A DNA stretch of 64,000 bases from Pseudomonas sp. GM18 (GCF_000282195.1 NZ_AKJT01000032.1:1-64000), one strand, 5' to 3'. Shown: positions 26,349 through 35,686, counted from the first letter of the stretch. The notes: a model not told the origin generated them from the letters alone. Program-made: numbers and translations.

Positions 26349-26456
26349 AGATAACTCTTGAAAGCGTGTGGGCGCGCCATGATAAGCAGCTTCGGGTGAC
26401 AGACCAAATCGGTGGTGACGAATGTTTCACGTTGGCACCAGTAACCTCCTTGTACC

Positions 26457-26562
26457 GATCGTTCCCACGCGCAGCAAAGGAATGCAGCCCGGGACGCTCC
26501 GCGTCCAAAGCGTGACGCAGAGCGTCACATGAGGCATTCCCACGCGGAGTGTGGGAACGATC
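26457..26562. repeat. Degenerate REPIN, GATCGTTCCCACG family
   Basis: Outer arms GATCGTTCCCACGC and its inverse are kept. The left arm reads GCGCAGCAAAGG instead of the CTCTGCGTGGG hairpin, so the left REP is decayed while the right one is intact. Confidence 0.8.
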
Positions 26563-26616
26563 GTCCAGACAACGGTTCTAAAATCCCGCTGCCCACTCTC
26601 CAAGGAAGCCCCTTAC

Positions 26617-27123
26617 GTGAAATCTCTCCTTGCACTGCTTGCCCTCGTGGCCCTGCCGGTTCTGGCTGCTGAGCCGACCCTGTACGGGCGTTATGAATAC
26701 ATCGCGTTGCCGGAAATCGGCGGTGAAGTCCTCAAGGCCAAAATGGACACCGGCGCCCTGACCGCGTCGCTGTCGGCCAAAGACATCGAAACCTTCACCC
26801 GCGACGGCGACGAGTGGGTGCGCTTTCGCCTCGCCACCAAAGGCGCGAGCAACAAGGTCTACGAACACAAGGTCGCGCGGATCAGCAAGATCAAAAGCCG
26901 TGCCGATGAAGAAGATGAAGACAAGGACGTGAGCGAAGTGACCAGGCGTCCGGTGGTCGATCTGGAACTGTGCCTGGGCAACGTCAAGCGCACCGTCGAG
27001 GTCAACCTGACCGACCGCAGTAGCTTCAATTACCCGCTGCTGATCGGCGCCAAAGCCCTGCGTGAGTTCGGCGCGGCAGTGAACCCGGCGCGTCGCTTTA
27101 CAGCCGACAAACCCGACTGCTGA
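26617..27123 (+). CDS. Retropepsin-like zinc/aspartic protease (PF05618 type)
   Basis: A 168-residue protein starting at GTG 26617 with AAGGAAG 8 nt upstream. It has a short signal peptide (SLLALLALVALPVLAA). The retropepsin-like core has KMDTGALTASL, and NYPLLIGAKAL is the second signature. The family is often called ATP-dependent zinc protease, but the fold is an aspartic-protease type. An acidic loop DEEDEDKD interrupts the domain. It is located 59 bp before creB, as in PAO1 from memory, so a link to envelope stress is possible. Confidence 0.82.
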   Translation: MKSLLALLALVALPVLAAEPTLYGRYEYIALPEIGGEVLKAKMDTGALTASLSAKDIETFTRDGDEWVRFRLATKGASNKVYEHKVARISKIKSRADEEDEDKDVSEVTRRPVVDLELCLGNVKRTVEVNLTDRSSFNYPLLIGAKALREFGAAVNPARRFTADKPDC

Positions 27124-27182
27124 TTGACGGCGAATCAGCCTTGGGGCACCGTTCGGCAACTTAATAGCCGGGCTCGGACGCC

Positions 27183-27863
27183 ATGCCTCATATCCTGATT
27201 GTCGAAGACGAAGCGGCGATTGCCGACACCCTGATTTTCGCCTTGCAGGGCGAGGGCTTCACCACCACCTGGTTGAGCCTTGGCGCGGCGGCACTCGAAC
27301 ATCAGCGCGCCACGCCGGCCGACCTGATCATTCTCGATATCGGCCTGCCGGATATCAGCGGTTTCGAGACCTGCAAGCAGTTGCGGCGTTTCAGCGACGT
27401 GCCGGTGATCTTCCTCAGTGCCCGTGACGCCGAGATCGACCGCGTGGTGGGCCTGGAAATCGGCGCCGACGACTACGTGGTCAAGCCGTTCAGCCCTCGG
27501 GAAGTGGCGGCGCGGGTCCGGGCGATTCTCAAGCGCATGGCGCCACGACCGGTGGCGGAGGTGGCGTCAGCGCTGTTTCGCATCGACGGCGAACGGGTGC
27601 AGATCAGCTATCGCAACCAGCCGCTGAGCCTGACTCGCCATGAGTTTCGTTTACTGCAATGCCTGCTGGAACAACCTGAGCGAGTCTTCAGCCGCGAGCA
27701 ATTGCTCGATGCGCTGGGCGTGGCCGCCGATGCCGGTTACGAGCGCAGCATCGACAGCCACATCAAGAGCGTGCGCGCCAAATTGCGCCTGGTGAAGGCT
27801 GACGCCGAGCCGATCCAGACTCATCGCGGCCTCGGTTACAGCTACTGCCCGGGGCACAGCTGA
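27183..27863 (+). CDS. creB: Two-component response regulator CreB
   Basis: A 226-residue OmpR-family regulator. The receiver has IVEDE, the phospho-acceptor Asp in LILDIGLPD and the Lys in VVKPFSPRE, and the C-terminal winged helix ends HRGLGYSYCPG. It overlaps creC by one base. In pseudomonads and Aeromonas CreBC responds to penicillin-binding-protein inhibition and activates creD. Confidence 0.93.
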   Translation: MPHILIVEDEAAIADTLIFALQGEGFTTTWLSLGAAALEHQRATPADLIILDIGLPDISGFETCKQLRRFSDVPVIFLSARDAEIDRVVGLEIGADDYVVKPFSPREVAARVRAILKRMAPRPVAEVASALFRIDGERVQISYRNQPLSLTRHEFRLLQCLLEQPERVFSREQLLDALGVAADAGYERSIDSHIKSVRAKLRLVKADAEPIQTHRGLGYSYCPGHS

Positions 27864-29290
27864 TGTCACTGGGGATCCGGATTTTTCTGGTCTACGTGCT
27901 GTTCATCGGCCTGACCGGTTACTTCGTGCTCAATACCGTGATGGAAGAAATCCGCCCCGGTGTGCGCCAGTCCACCGAAGAAACCCTGGTGGACACCGCC
28001 AACCTGATGGCCGAGATCCTGCGTGACGACTTCAAGGCCGGCACTCTCAGCCAGAACCGCTGGCCCGAGTTGCTCAAGGCTTATGGCGAGCGGCAACCGA
28101 AGGCGAAAATCTGGGGCCTGTCGAAGAATCAGGTCAACCACCGCATTTACGTAACCGATGCCAAGGGCATTGTGGTGCTGGATTCCAGCGGTATTGCGGT
28201 GGGCCAGGACTACTCGCGCTGGAACGACGTCTACCTGACCCTGCGTGGCGAGTATGGCGCGCGTTCGACGCGCAGCAATCCGGGTGATTCGAACTCGTCG
28301 GTGATGCACGTCGGGGCACCGATTCGCGACAACGGCCAGATCATCGGCGTGGTGACGGTGGCCAAACCCAACAGCTCACTGCAGCCGTATGTTGATCGCA
28401 CCGAACGGCGATTGTTGGCGTATGGCGCCGGGCTGATCGGCCTTGGTTTGTTGTTCGGTGCGCTGTTGTCCTGGTGGCTGAGCGCGGCGCTGCGACGGTT
28501 GACGGCCTATGCCCAGGCCGTCAGTGAAGGCCGCCGGGTCGAGGTGCCGCATTACCGTGGCGGCGAGCTTGAACAACTGGCCACGGCGCTGGAGCACATG
28601 CGCACCCAACTCGAAGGCAAGGCTTACGTCGAGCGTTATGTGCACACCCTGACCCATGAATTGAAAAGCCCGCTGGCGGCGATTCGTGGCGCGGCGGAGC
28701 TGCTGCAAGGCGAAATGCCGCCGGCCCAGCAGCAGCGCTTCGTCAGTAACATCGACAGCGAAAGTGCGCGCATGCAGCAGTTGATCGAACGGCTGTTGAA
28801 CCTGGCGCAGGTTGAACAACGCCAAGGACTGGAGGAGCGGGTGGCGGTGCCCTTGGCGGGCTTGGTGGAAGAACTGTTGAGCGCGCAGGCTGCGCGAATC
28901 GAAGGCAAGCAGTTGCGTGTGGAACGGCAAATTGCAGCGGATCTGAATCTGCTCGGCGAGCCGTTTCTGTTGCGCCAGGCGCTGGGCAATCTGCTGGAGA
29001 ATGCCTTGGACTTCACCCAGGCGTATGGCGTGCTGCGATTTTGTGCCGAACGAGTCGGTGAGCAGATTGAGTTCAGGCTGTTCAACCAGGCCGAGGCGAT
29101 TCCCGATTATGCGTTGCCACGCTTGAGCGAGCGTTTCTACTCACTGCCGCGCCCGGACAGTGGGCGCAAGAGCACGGGGTTGGGGCTCAATTTCGTTGAA
29201 GAAGTGGTCAAGCTGCATGGCGGTGCGATGAGTATCGGTAACGTCGATGGCGGCGTTCAAGTGAGTTTGCGGTTGCCTTCAGGCCGCTGA
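27863..29290 (+). CDS. creC: Sensor histidine kinase CreC
   Basis: A 475-residue membrane kinase. TM1 is at residues 4-26 and a periplasmic sensor carries LLKAYGERQPKAKIWG. TM2 lies near residue 190 (LLAYGAGLIGLGLLFGALL). A HAMP-like linker follows, then the H-box LTHELKSPLAAIRG and the ATPase N and G boxes (NLLENALDFT, GLGLNFVEEVVKLHG). It is partnered with CreB through an overlapping start. Confidence 0.93.
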   Translation: MSLGIRIFLVYVLFIGLTGYFVLNTVMEEIRPGVRQSTEETLVDTANLMAEILRDDFKAGTLSQNRWPELLKAYGERQPKAKIWGLSKNQVNHRIYVTDAKGIVVLDSSGIAVGQDYSRWNDVYLTLRGEYGARSTRSNPGDSNSSVMHVGAPIRDNGQIIGVVTVAKPNSSLQPYVDRTERRLLAYGAGLIGLGLLFGALLSWWLSAALRRLTAYAQAVSEGRRVEVPHYRGGELEQLATALEHMRTQLEGKAYVERYVHTLTHELKSPLAAIRGAAELLQGEMPPAQQQRFVSNIDSESARMQQLIERLLNLAQVEQRQGLEERVAVPLAGLVEELLSAQAARIEGKQLRVERQIAADLNLLGEPFLLRQALGNLLENALDFTQAYGVLRFCAERVGEQIEFRLFNQAEAIPDYALPRLSERFYSLPRPDSGRKSTGLGLNFVEEVVKLHGGAMSIGNVDGGVQVSLRLPSGR

Positions 29291-29316
29291 AGATCGCAGC
29301 CTTCGTCAGCTCCTAC
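29289..29316. repeat. Half REP after creC
   Basis: GAAGATCGCAGCCTTCG and AGCTCCTAC are one arm of the GGAGCTGCCGAAGGCTGCGATC family, without its partner. Confidence 0.6.
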
Positions 29317-29329
29317 GCCGAGTGCAAAC

Positions 29330-29367
29330 TCCACACACTCTCCACATTCGCCCCACAAATCTCCCAC
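29330..29367. promoter_or_regulatory. Four YCCAC repeats at exact 11-bp spacing before creD
   Basis: TCCAC at 29330 and 29341, then CCCAC at 29352 and 29363, each exactly 11 bp apart. The known Cre/Blr tag is TTCAC-N6-TTCAC, also 11-bp periodic, so these are one- or two-mismatch versions repeated twice over. The array ends 42 bp before the creD start codon, where a CreB activation site is expected. Confidence 0.6.
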
Positions 29368-29409
29368 ATACCCAATCCAGACTTTCCCCATCCAAACAGG
29401 GAGAGTCCC

Positions 29410-30780
29410 ATGAACCGAAGCCTGACCCTAAAACTCGGGGCAATTGCCCTGCTGATTCTGTTGTTGCTGATCCCGTTGCTGATGATCAACGGCGTGATCC
29501 AGGAGCGCCAGCAACTGCGTGACGGTGTACTCGAAGACATCGCCCGCAGTTCCAGTTATAGCCAGCAATTGAGCGGACCGCTGATGGTGGTGCCCTATCG
29601 CAAGACGGTGCGTACCTGGAAAACCAACGAAAAAACCAACCAGCGTTATCAGGATGTCGGCGAGGAGCGCGGACGTTTGTATTTCCTGCCGGAGCGTTTC
29701 GAACTCGACGGCCAGGTCCAGACCGAGCTGCGCGCCCGGGGCATCTACGAGGCGCGGCTATTCCATGCCGACAACCGCATCAGCGGGCATTTTTCGGTTC
29801 CGGTACAACTGGGCATCAAGGAAGATTTCGCCGACTACCGCTTCGATCAACCGTTCCTGGCTGTCGGCATCAGCGACATTCGCGGCATCGAGAATGCCCT
29901 GAAACTCGAACTCAATGGCCAGAAGCTGGATTTTGTACCGGGTAGCCAGGTGGGTTGGCTGGGCGAGGGTGTGCACGTGACGTTGCCGGTGCTGGACACC
30001 CAACAGGCCACGGAGCTGGCATTCGGTTTCGACTTGCGTCTGCAAGGCACCGGCCAGTTGCAGATTCTGCCGGTGGGCAAGACCAGCAAAGTGTCACTGG
30101 CCGCCAATTGGCCTCACCCCAGCTTCATCGGCAATTACCTGCCGGCCCAGCGGGAAATCACCGATCAGGGCTTTACGGCCAATTGGCAGACGTCGTTTTT
30201 CTCCACCAACCTGCAAGAGGCGTTGAACAGTTGCGTGTCCGGTGGTCAGTGCGAGGCGTTCAACGGTCGCAGTTTCGGCGTGAGTTTCATCGACCCGGTG
30301 GACCAGTACCTGAAAAGCGACCGGGCAATCAAATACGCGCTGCTGTTCATCGTCCTGACCTTCGCCGGTTTCTTCCTCTTCGAAGTGCTGAAAAGCCTGG
30401 CGGTACACCCGGTGCAGTACGCCTTGGTGGGTGTAGCGCTGGCGTTCTTCTATCTGTTGCTGTTGTCGCTGTCTGAACACATCGGCTTTGCCCTGGCGTA
30501 TCTGCTATCGGCGAGTGGCTGTGTGGCGTTGATCGGTTTTTATGTCTGCCATGTGCTGCGCAGCGTGCGTCACGGCTTGAGCTTTTCAGCGGGGCTGGCG
30601 GCGTTGTATGGGCTGCTTTACGGCTTGTTGAGTGCCGAGGATTACGCGCTGTTGATGGGCTCGCTGCTATTGTTCGGTCTGCTGGGCGTGTTCATGGTGC
30701 TGACCCGTAAGCTGGACTGGTACGGGATCGGGCAGAAAACCGCGAAGCCTTTGGACTTTGATATAGGTGCCGTGGAGTGA
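29410..30780 (+). CDS. creD: Inner membrane protein CreD
   Basis: A 456-residue CreD-family protein. It has an N-terminal TM helix (LGAIALLILLLLIPLLMI) and a ~280-residue periplasmic beta-rich domain. The C-terminal half has about five more helices, from AIKYALLFIVLTFAGFFLFE to LLLFGLLGVFMVLTRK. AGGGAGAG precedes ATG 29410. CreD is the main CreBC-induced gene and is tied to beta-lactam response and envelope integrity. It is separated from creC by 119 bp with its own promoter-like repeats, so independent induction is likely. Confidence 0.92.
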   Translation: MNRSLTLKLGAIALLILLLLIPLLMINGVIQERQQLRDGVLEDIARSSSYSQQLSGPLMVVPYRKTVRTWKTNEKTNQRYQDVGEERGRLYFLPERFELDGQVQTELRARGIYEARLFHADNRISGHFSVPVQLGIKEDFADYRFDQPFLAVGISDIRGIENALKLELNGQKLDFVPGSQVGWLGEGVHVTLPVLDTQQATELAFGFDLRLQGTGQLQILPVGKTSKVSLAANWPHPSFIGNYLPAQREITDQGFTANWQTSFFSTNLQEALNSCVSGGQCEAFNGRSFGVSFIDPVDQYLKSDRAIKYALLFIVLTFAGFFLFEVLKSLAVHPVQYALVGVALAFFYLLLLSLSEHIGFALAYLLSASGCVALIGFYVCHVLRSVRHGLSFSAGLAALYGLLYGLLSAEDYALLMGSLLLFGLLGVFMVLTRKLDWYGIGQKTAKPLDFDIGAVE

Positions 30781-30859
30781 GCCGGTGGTTGGGGTTGCGC
30801 GAGGATCAACGGGTGGGGGAGGTGTTGGCGACGCGGATTGCCGGGTTGTTTGCACAGAG

Positions 30860-30937
30860 ATCAAAAGATCGCAGCCAGCGGCAGCTCCTACAGGAACACA
30901 CGTTCGGCGCAGGAGCTGCCGAAGGCTGCGATCTTCT
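30860..30937. repeat. REPIN, GGCTGCGATC family
   Basis: AGATCGCAGC..GCAGCTCCT and AGGAGCTGCCGAAGGCTGCG form an inverted pair between creD and the convergent GST gene. Confidence 0.85.
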
Positions 30938-30961
30938 GAGGTCGGCATGGCCGGCCAAAGA

Positions 30962-31591
30962 TCAAACCTTGGGCATCGTCGCAATCATCGACGGCCGTTG
31001 ACTCACCTCGAAATACCACTCTGCCAACTTTGGATTTTCCTTGCGCCATTCCAGATCCGGATGGCGCAAATCCAGATAACCCAAGGCACAGGCCACACTG
31101 ATCGCCGCCACATCGAAATGGCTGGTCAGCTCGGCAATCGCGTCGGCCTCCAGCAGCGCCAGGGCGCGACGAATCTTGTCGCGCTGACCGTCGAGCCATG
31201 CGTCCCAATGTTTTTCCGGGGCGCGCAGGGCCACTTCATAACGAATCATCACGGCGGCATCCATGATCCCGTCTGCCAGAGAGGCCAGGGTCAAGCGCCG
31301 CCAGCGCGCCGAGCCTTCACGAGGAATCAGCGGATTGCCGACGTGCTGGTGATCGAGGTAATCGAGGATCACCCGGCTGTCGTACAACACATTGCCGTCG
31401 GCCAGGCGCAGCGCCGGAATCTTGCCCAACGGGTTGTCTTCGTTGAGAGCCGGGTCCGGGCTGACCGGCGTGAGCTGGCTGGCTTGCAGCGCCACGCGGT
31501 TGGTTTGACCGGTCTCGTGCAGCAGCACCATGACTTTGCGAACAAAGGGCGACGCGGGGTTGTGGAACAAGGTCATGCTGGGAGCGGACAT
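30962..31591 (-). CDS. Glutathione S-transferase family protein
   Basis: A 209-residue GST. The thioredoxin-like N-terminal domain carries NPASPFVRKV, with Ser in the position that activates glutathione, and the cis-Pro region GKIPAL. YDSRVILDYLD forms the glutathione gamma-glutamyl site, and an all-helical C-terminal domain follows. MSAPSM at 31591 or the inner ATG at 31576 may be the start. It neighbours the siderophore locus as in PAO1 (recalled). The substrate is unknown. Confidence 0.88.
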   Translation of the reverse strand: MSAPSMTLFHNPASPFVRKVMVLLHETGQTNRVALQASQLTPVSPDPALNEDNPLGKIPALRLADGNVLYDSRVILDYLDHQHVGNPLIPREGSARWRRLTLASLADGIMDAAVMIRYEVALRAPEKHWDAWLDGQRDKIRRALALLEADAIAELTSHFDVAAISVACALGYLDLRHPDLEWRKENPKLAEWYFEVSQRPSMIATMPKV

Positions 31592-31660
31592 GTCGGCATC
31601 TCGATCATGGACAGTGTCGGGAGCATAGCGCTTTAGTGTTTAAGTGTGGGAGCGAGCCGT

Positions 31661-31840
31661 TCAGTGACGTTGCAGCAACCCGCGCAAGGCGAGGGCGGCA
31701 GGGGGGCCCAGCCCGAGCCAGCTCAATGCATCCCACACGCCATCGCCCAGTAACGCGGCAAACAGCCCGGCGGCGCTGAGCAGGGCGATGACCGTGGGCG
31801 TGGCGAAGACCTTCCAGAAACTCGATTGCCTCGGCCTCAT
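31661..31840 (-). CDS. 59-residue membrane-associated protein coupled to PepSY gene
   Basis: MRPRQSSFWKVFATPTVIAL opens the protein, which continues as one hydrophobic hairpin (two short helices) with DGVWDALSWLG between them. ATG 31840-31838 overlaps the TGA of the preceding PepSY gene, so it is translationally coupled and very likely real despite its size. I recall similar small proteins beside PepSY membrane proteins in siderophore loci. The role is probably as an accessory to ferri-siderophore reduction or handling at the inner membrane. Confidence 0.75.
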   Translation of the reverse strand: MRPRQSSFWKVFATPTVIALLSAAGLFAALLGDGVWDALSWLGLGPPAALALRGLLQRH

Positions 31841-32967
31841 GCTGCGCTCTCCACTTTATCGAGCACAGGTTGGGCTGCCTTGCGCCGCACCACCCACAAA
31901 TAAACCCCGCTGCCGAGCACGATGATGGTCAGCACATCGAGGATCGCCCAGAGGATTTTCATCGGCATGCCGCCGTAGTCACCGAAGTGCAGCGGCTGCG
32001 ACATGCCCATGGCGTCCATGTACCACGGCCGCTCGGCCACCGCCGTGACTTGCAGGGTGCTGGCGTCGATCAACACTGGCGTCAGTAAATGCGAGGTCAG
32101 GTGGGTGCTGCCTTTCATGAACACGGCGTAATGGTGTTCGCTGGAAAACCGGGTGCCGGGGAAGGCGATGAAGTCCGGTTGCATGCCCGGCGCGACGTCT
32201 TTGGCGATGTCGAGCAAACGGCTCGCGGGCGCCAATTGCGTCAGTGGCGGCGCATCGCGATAGGGCGCGATCATCGCGCTCAGGCTGTCGTTGCGCCATG
32301 CGGCGATCAGCAAGTCGGCGCAGGCGCTGATCACGCCTGTAACGCCGACCACCAGCGCCCAGGTCAGGGTCACCACGCCGATCAGATTGTGCAGGTCGAG
32401 CCAGCGCAGACGGGTGGATTTGTCGTGGCGCACGGTGGCGAACTTCAAACGCCGCATGAACGGCAGGTACAACACCGTGCCGGAGACGATCGCCAACACA
32501 AACAGGATGCCCATGAACGCCAGCAGCAACTTGCCCGGCAGGCCGGCGAACATGTCCACGTGCAGGCGCAGCATGACCATCATCAGCCCGCCGTTGGCCG
32601 ACGGCATCTCCAGCGCTTCGCCGGTACGAGCATCGAGCATGAAGGTGTGGGACGAGTTGGGCTCGGTGCCGGCGGTGGCCGCCATGATTGCGATCACGCC
32701 GTTGGGGTCTTCGTCGTCGTAGCCGAAATATTGCATGACCTCGCCGGGGCGATGTTTTTCAGCGGCCTGCACCAACTGCTGCAAATCCAGCTGCGGGGTA
32801 TCGGCCGGCATTGCTTTCAACTCGGCGGCATCGCCCAGCAGGTGGTCGATCTCGTGGTGGAAGATCAACGGCAGGCCGGTGAGGGCCAGCATCAGCAGGA
32901 ATACCGTGCAGATCAGGCTGGTCCAGGTGTGAACGAATGACCAGCGGCGGATGGTTTTACTCTTCAT
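31837..32967 (-). CDS. PepSY-associated TM protein, siderophore-iron reductase type
   Basis: A 376-residue inner-membrane protein. TM1 begins near residue 13 (TWTSLICTVFLLMLALTGL) with a following FHHEID. Two more helices lie mid-protein and a last helix is VLTIIVLGSGVYLWVV. Conserved histidines (RRWSFVHTW, LDLHNLIGV) could bind haem. FoxB/PiuB relatives act as inner-membrane ferric-siderophore reductases. It lies 72 bp after the receptor gene with a hairpin between, in the same operon. Confidence 0.85.
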   Translation of the reverse strand: MKSKTIRRWSFVHTWTSLICTVFLLMLALTGLPLIFHHEIDHLLGDAAELKAMPADTPQLDLQQLVQAAEKHRPGEVMQYFGYDDEDPNGVIAIMAATAGTEPNSSHTFMLDARTGEALEMPSANGGLMMVMLRLHVDMFAGLPGKLLLAFMGILFVLAIVSGTVLYLPFMRRLKFATVRHDKSTRLRWLDLHNLIGVVTLTWALVVGVTGVISACADLLIAAWRNDSLSAMIAPYRDAPPLTQLAPASRLLDIAKDVAPGMQPDFIAFPGTRFSSEHHYAVFMKGSTHLTSHLLTPVLIDASTLQVTAVAERPWYMDAMGMSQPLHFGDYGGMPMKILWAILDVLTIIVLGSGVYLWVVRRKAAQPVLDKVESAA

Positions 32968-32991
32968 TTCATTGCCTTCAGAAAGACCAAA

Positions 32992-33010
32992 GCCGTCCTC
33001 GAAGGACGGC
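32992..33010 (-). other. Hairpin between receptor and PepSY genes
   Basis: GCCGTCCT and AGGACGGC form an 8-bp stem around three bases, followed on the minus strand by TTTGGTCTTT. It is likely a partial attenuator that makes receptor mRNA more abundant than the downstream genes. Confidence 0.55.
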
Positions 33011-33039
33011 CTGGTCGTGGCACGTGTCAGTTCAGGCGA

Positions 33040-35469
33040 TTACCACTTGTACGTAGCGCTGGCGACGACGCTGCGTTGGTCGCCGTAGTAGCAGTAGAAG
33101 CTGTCGCAAGTGGAGATGTAGTCCTTGTCGAACAGGTTGGTGGCATTCAGTGCCAGCGACGCACCTTTCAGACTGTTATCCAGACGGCCCAGGTCGTAAT
33201 GGACCGCCGCGTCGAACACCGTGTAGGCATCAGCCTTGCCCAGCCAGGTGTTGGCCTGGTCGCCATAAGTATTGCCGGTGTAGCGTGCACCGGCACCGAT
33301 GCCGAAACCATCCAGCACACCGTTGTGCCAGGTGTAATCGGCCCACAGCGACGCTTGCTGGTCAGGCATCAGTTGCAGGCGATTGCCCTTGAAGTCGCCC
33401 TTTTGCACTTCGGACTTGGCCAGGGTGTAGGCGGCGATGACTTTCAGGTTGTCGGTGACGTCGGAAACGGCTTCCAGCTCCAGGCCTTTGACCTTTACTT
33501 CGCCGGTCTGGCTGGTAATCGAGACGTTGTCCGAGTTAGTCGTGGTGACGGAGACGTTTTTCTGGGTCAGGTCATAGACCGCAGCCGTGAGCAGGGTGTT
33601 GCTGCCTGGCGGTTGGTACTTGATGCCCAGTTCCCACTGCTTGCCTTCAGTCGGCTTGAACGACTCGGTCGGCGATGCGGTGGCTTTGCTGGTCGGCTGG
33701 AACGACTCGGCGTAGGACAGGTAGGGCACTAGACCTGAGTCGAACACATAACTGATCGCTGCGTTGCCGCTGAATTTCTTGTCCCGTTCGGTGTTGGTGG
33801 CATCACCCTTGTTGAAGAATCTGGTGCCCGTGTGGACCCAGTCCTCACGACCACCGAGGGTCAGACGCCATTGGTCGAGGGCCATTTGGTCCTGGACGTA
33901 CAAGCCGGTCTGGTAGGTCTTCTGGTCATAGTCATAGAACGCCGTCGAGCGCGACGGGCGAACGATTGGCTGGCCATAGATCGGGTTGTTGACGTTGGTG
34001 GTCAGGCCGTCGCCGAAGATCGAGGTGTAGTTGCTGTTGGTACGCTGGTGGTCCAGACCGATCAGCAGAGTGTGGCGGATGTCGCCGGTTGCAAAGTCAC
34101 CCTGGAAGTTATTGTCCACGGCGAACTGGCTGATGTCCTCGTCGACACTGGTGCTCGTACGACCCACGTTGCCCTGGGCATCAACCTGGGTGAACGGGTA
34201 GGCGCCCGGCGTAAGGGCCTGGAAGGACAGGTCCGTCTTGGTGTAACGCAGGTTCTGCTTGAATTGCCAGACATCATTCAAACGGTGTTCAAAGGCATAG
34301 CCCAGTGCGTAGTAGGTGCGGTCGTAGTATTCCCAGTCCGGGTCTCCAAGGTTTTTGTGATGGGAGATATCGCCGAGCGGCGAACGGATCTTCGTGCCTT
34401 GCACCGGCAGGAACTGGCTGGTGATGCCTGTGTCGTCGCGGGTAAATTGCGTCAGCAGCGTGAACCTGGTGTCAGGGTCGATGTTCCAGGTCAGGCTCGG
34501 TGCAATGTTGTAGCGTTTGTTGTCGATGTGATCGACCTGTGTGCCGCTGTCGCGCAATACACCGCTCAGGCCATAGAGAAAGCGGCCTTCGTCATCGATC
34601 TTGCCGGTGCTGGCGAAGCTGATTTGACGATAGTTGTCGCTGCCGTATTGCAGCTGGATTTCATGGCTCGACTCGGCGCTGGGACGGCGGCTGACCATGT
34701 CCAGCAGGCCGCCCGGCGGGGTCTGGCCGTAAACCGAAGAGGCCGGGCCGCGCAGCAGGGCCAGGCGATCAAGGTTCCAGGTTTCCTGTTTCGGGTTGGC
34801 GTAAACGCCTCTCGGCAGGGGCAGCCCATCCAGAAACTGGGTCGGCTCGAAACCGCGTACCCGCAGCCAGTCGTCTCGAGTGTCACTGCCGTAGCTGCTG
34901 GCGACGATGCCAGGCATATAGCGCACAGCGTCATCGAGGTTTTGCACACCGCGATCTTCCATTTGCTGACGGGTGGCCACGGAAATCGAACGCGGCGCTT
35001 CGACCAGCGCGGTGTCGGTCTTGGTGCCAGCGGCGGTGCGTGTGGCAACGTAACCTTCGACCGGGCTCCAGGCAGTTTCGGCATTTTCCACGCCGATGAC
35101 GGCGGTTTCCGGCAGGGCCATCACGCCTTCGGGCACGGCCACCAGGCTGTAGGTGCCGGCGCTGCTTTGTTCCAGTTGCAGACCGGTGCCGCGCAAGGCT
35201 TCACGCAGGGCGCCGGTGGCGTCGAACTGGCCCTTCACTGGCGCCGAAGTCTTGCCCGCTGCCAGCGACGGATTCAACGACAACGCCAGGCCGGCCTGGC
35301 TGGCGATCTGGTTCAGAGTATTGGCCAGTGGCGCAGCCGGCAGGTTGTAGGCGCGAACGCTGGACGCCTGTTCGGCCGCCATCAACTGACTGCTGGCCAG
35401 AGGGGCACAAAGGGCAATGGCGACCGCCAGCAAATGGGGGCGCAACACGGTGTCTAGCGAACGGGACAT
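33040..35469 (-). CDS. fiuA: TonB-dependent ferri-siderophore receptor with signalling domain (FiuA-like)
   Basis: An 809-residue outer-membrane transducer. A signal peptide is followed by a secretin/TonB short N-terminal domain (about residues 40-115, YNLPAAPLANTLNQIASQAG) that contacts the anti-sigma factor. The plug domain has DDWLRVRGF and SSVYGQTPPGGLLDMVS, then a 22-strand barrel ending SATYKW. Two cysteines in a late loop (STCDSFYCYYG) resemble FhuA-type hydroxamate receptors. Placement by GST, cre and glcB matches PAO1 fiuA (ferrichrome) from memory. A FoxA-type ferrioxamine receptor is the alternative, suggested by the PepSY gene downstream. Confidence 0.8.
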   Translation of the reverse strand: MSRSLDTVLRPHLLAVAIALCAPLASSQLMAAEQASSVRAYNLPAAPLANTLNQIASQAGLALSLNPSLAAGKTSAPVKGQFDATGALREALRGTGLQLEQSSAGTYSLVAVPEGVMALPETAVIGVENAETAWSPVEGYVATRTAAGTKTDTALVEAPRSISVATRQQMEDRGVQNLDDAVRYMPGIVASSYGSDTRDDWLRVRGFEPTQFLDGLPLPRGVYANPKQETWNLDRLALLRGPASSVYGQTPPGGLLDMVSRRPSAESSHEIQLQYGSDNYRQISFASTGKIDDEGRFLYGLSGVLRDSGTQVDHIDNKRYNIAPSLTWNIDPDTRFTLLTQFTRDDTGITSQFLPVQGTKIRSPLGDISHHKNLGDPDWEYYDRTYYALGYAFEHRLNDVWQFKQNLRYTKTDLSFQALTPGAYPFTQVDAQGNVGRTSTSVDEDISQFAVDNNFQGDFATGDIRHTLLIGLDHQRTNSNYTSIFGDGLTTNVNNPIYGQPIVRPSRSTAFYDYDQKTYQTGLYVQDQMALDQWRLTLGGREDWVHTGTRFFNKGDATNTERDKKFSGNAAISYVFDSGLVPYLSYAESFQPTSKATASPTESFKPTEGKQWELGIKYQPPGSNTLLTAAVYDLTQKNVSVTTTNSDNVSITSQTGEVKVKGLELEAVSDVTDNLKVIAAYTLAKSEVQKGDFKGNRLQLMPDQQASLWADYTWHNGVLDGFGIGAGARYTGNTYGDQANTWLGKADAYTVFDAAVHYDLGRLDNSLKGASLALNATNLFDKDYISTCDSFYCYYGDQRSVVASATYKW

Positions 35470-35574
35470 ACAGCGGCTCCTGAATGGAAATATTTCTCAA
35501 TTGCCTGGATGCCGGACGAGAATCAAAAAGTGATAGGGCAGGAGGAAAATAATTTTGATTCAGTCATCTGAGCC

Positions 35575-35686
35575 GATCGTTCCCATGCTCTGCGTGGGAA
35601 TGCCTCTATGGACGCTCTGCGTCTGCTCTTGAATGTGACGCGGAGCGTCACGGGCTGCATTCCCACGCAGGAGCGTGGGAACGATC
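35575..35686. repeat. REPIN, GATCGTTCCCACG family
   Basis: GATCGTTCCCATGCTCTGCG and its inverse enclose GACGCTCTGCGTC and GACGCGGAGCGTC. It separates the anti-sigma gene from the receptor gene. Confidence 0.9.
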
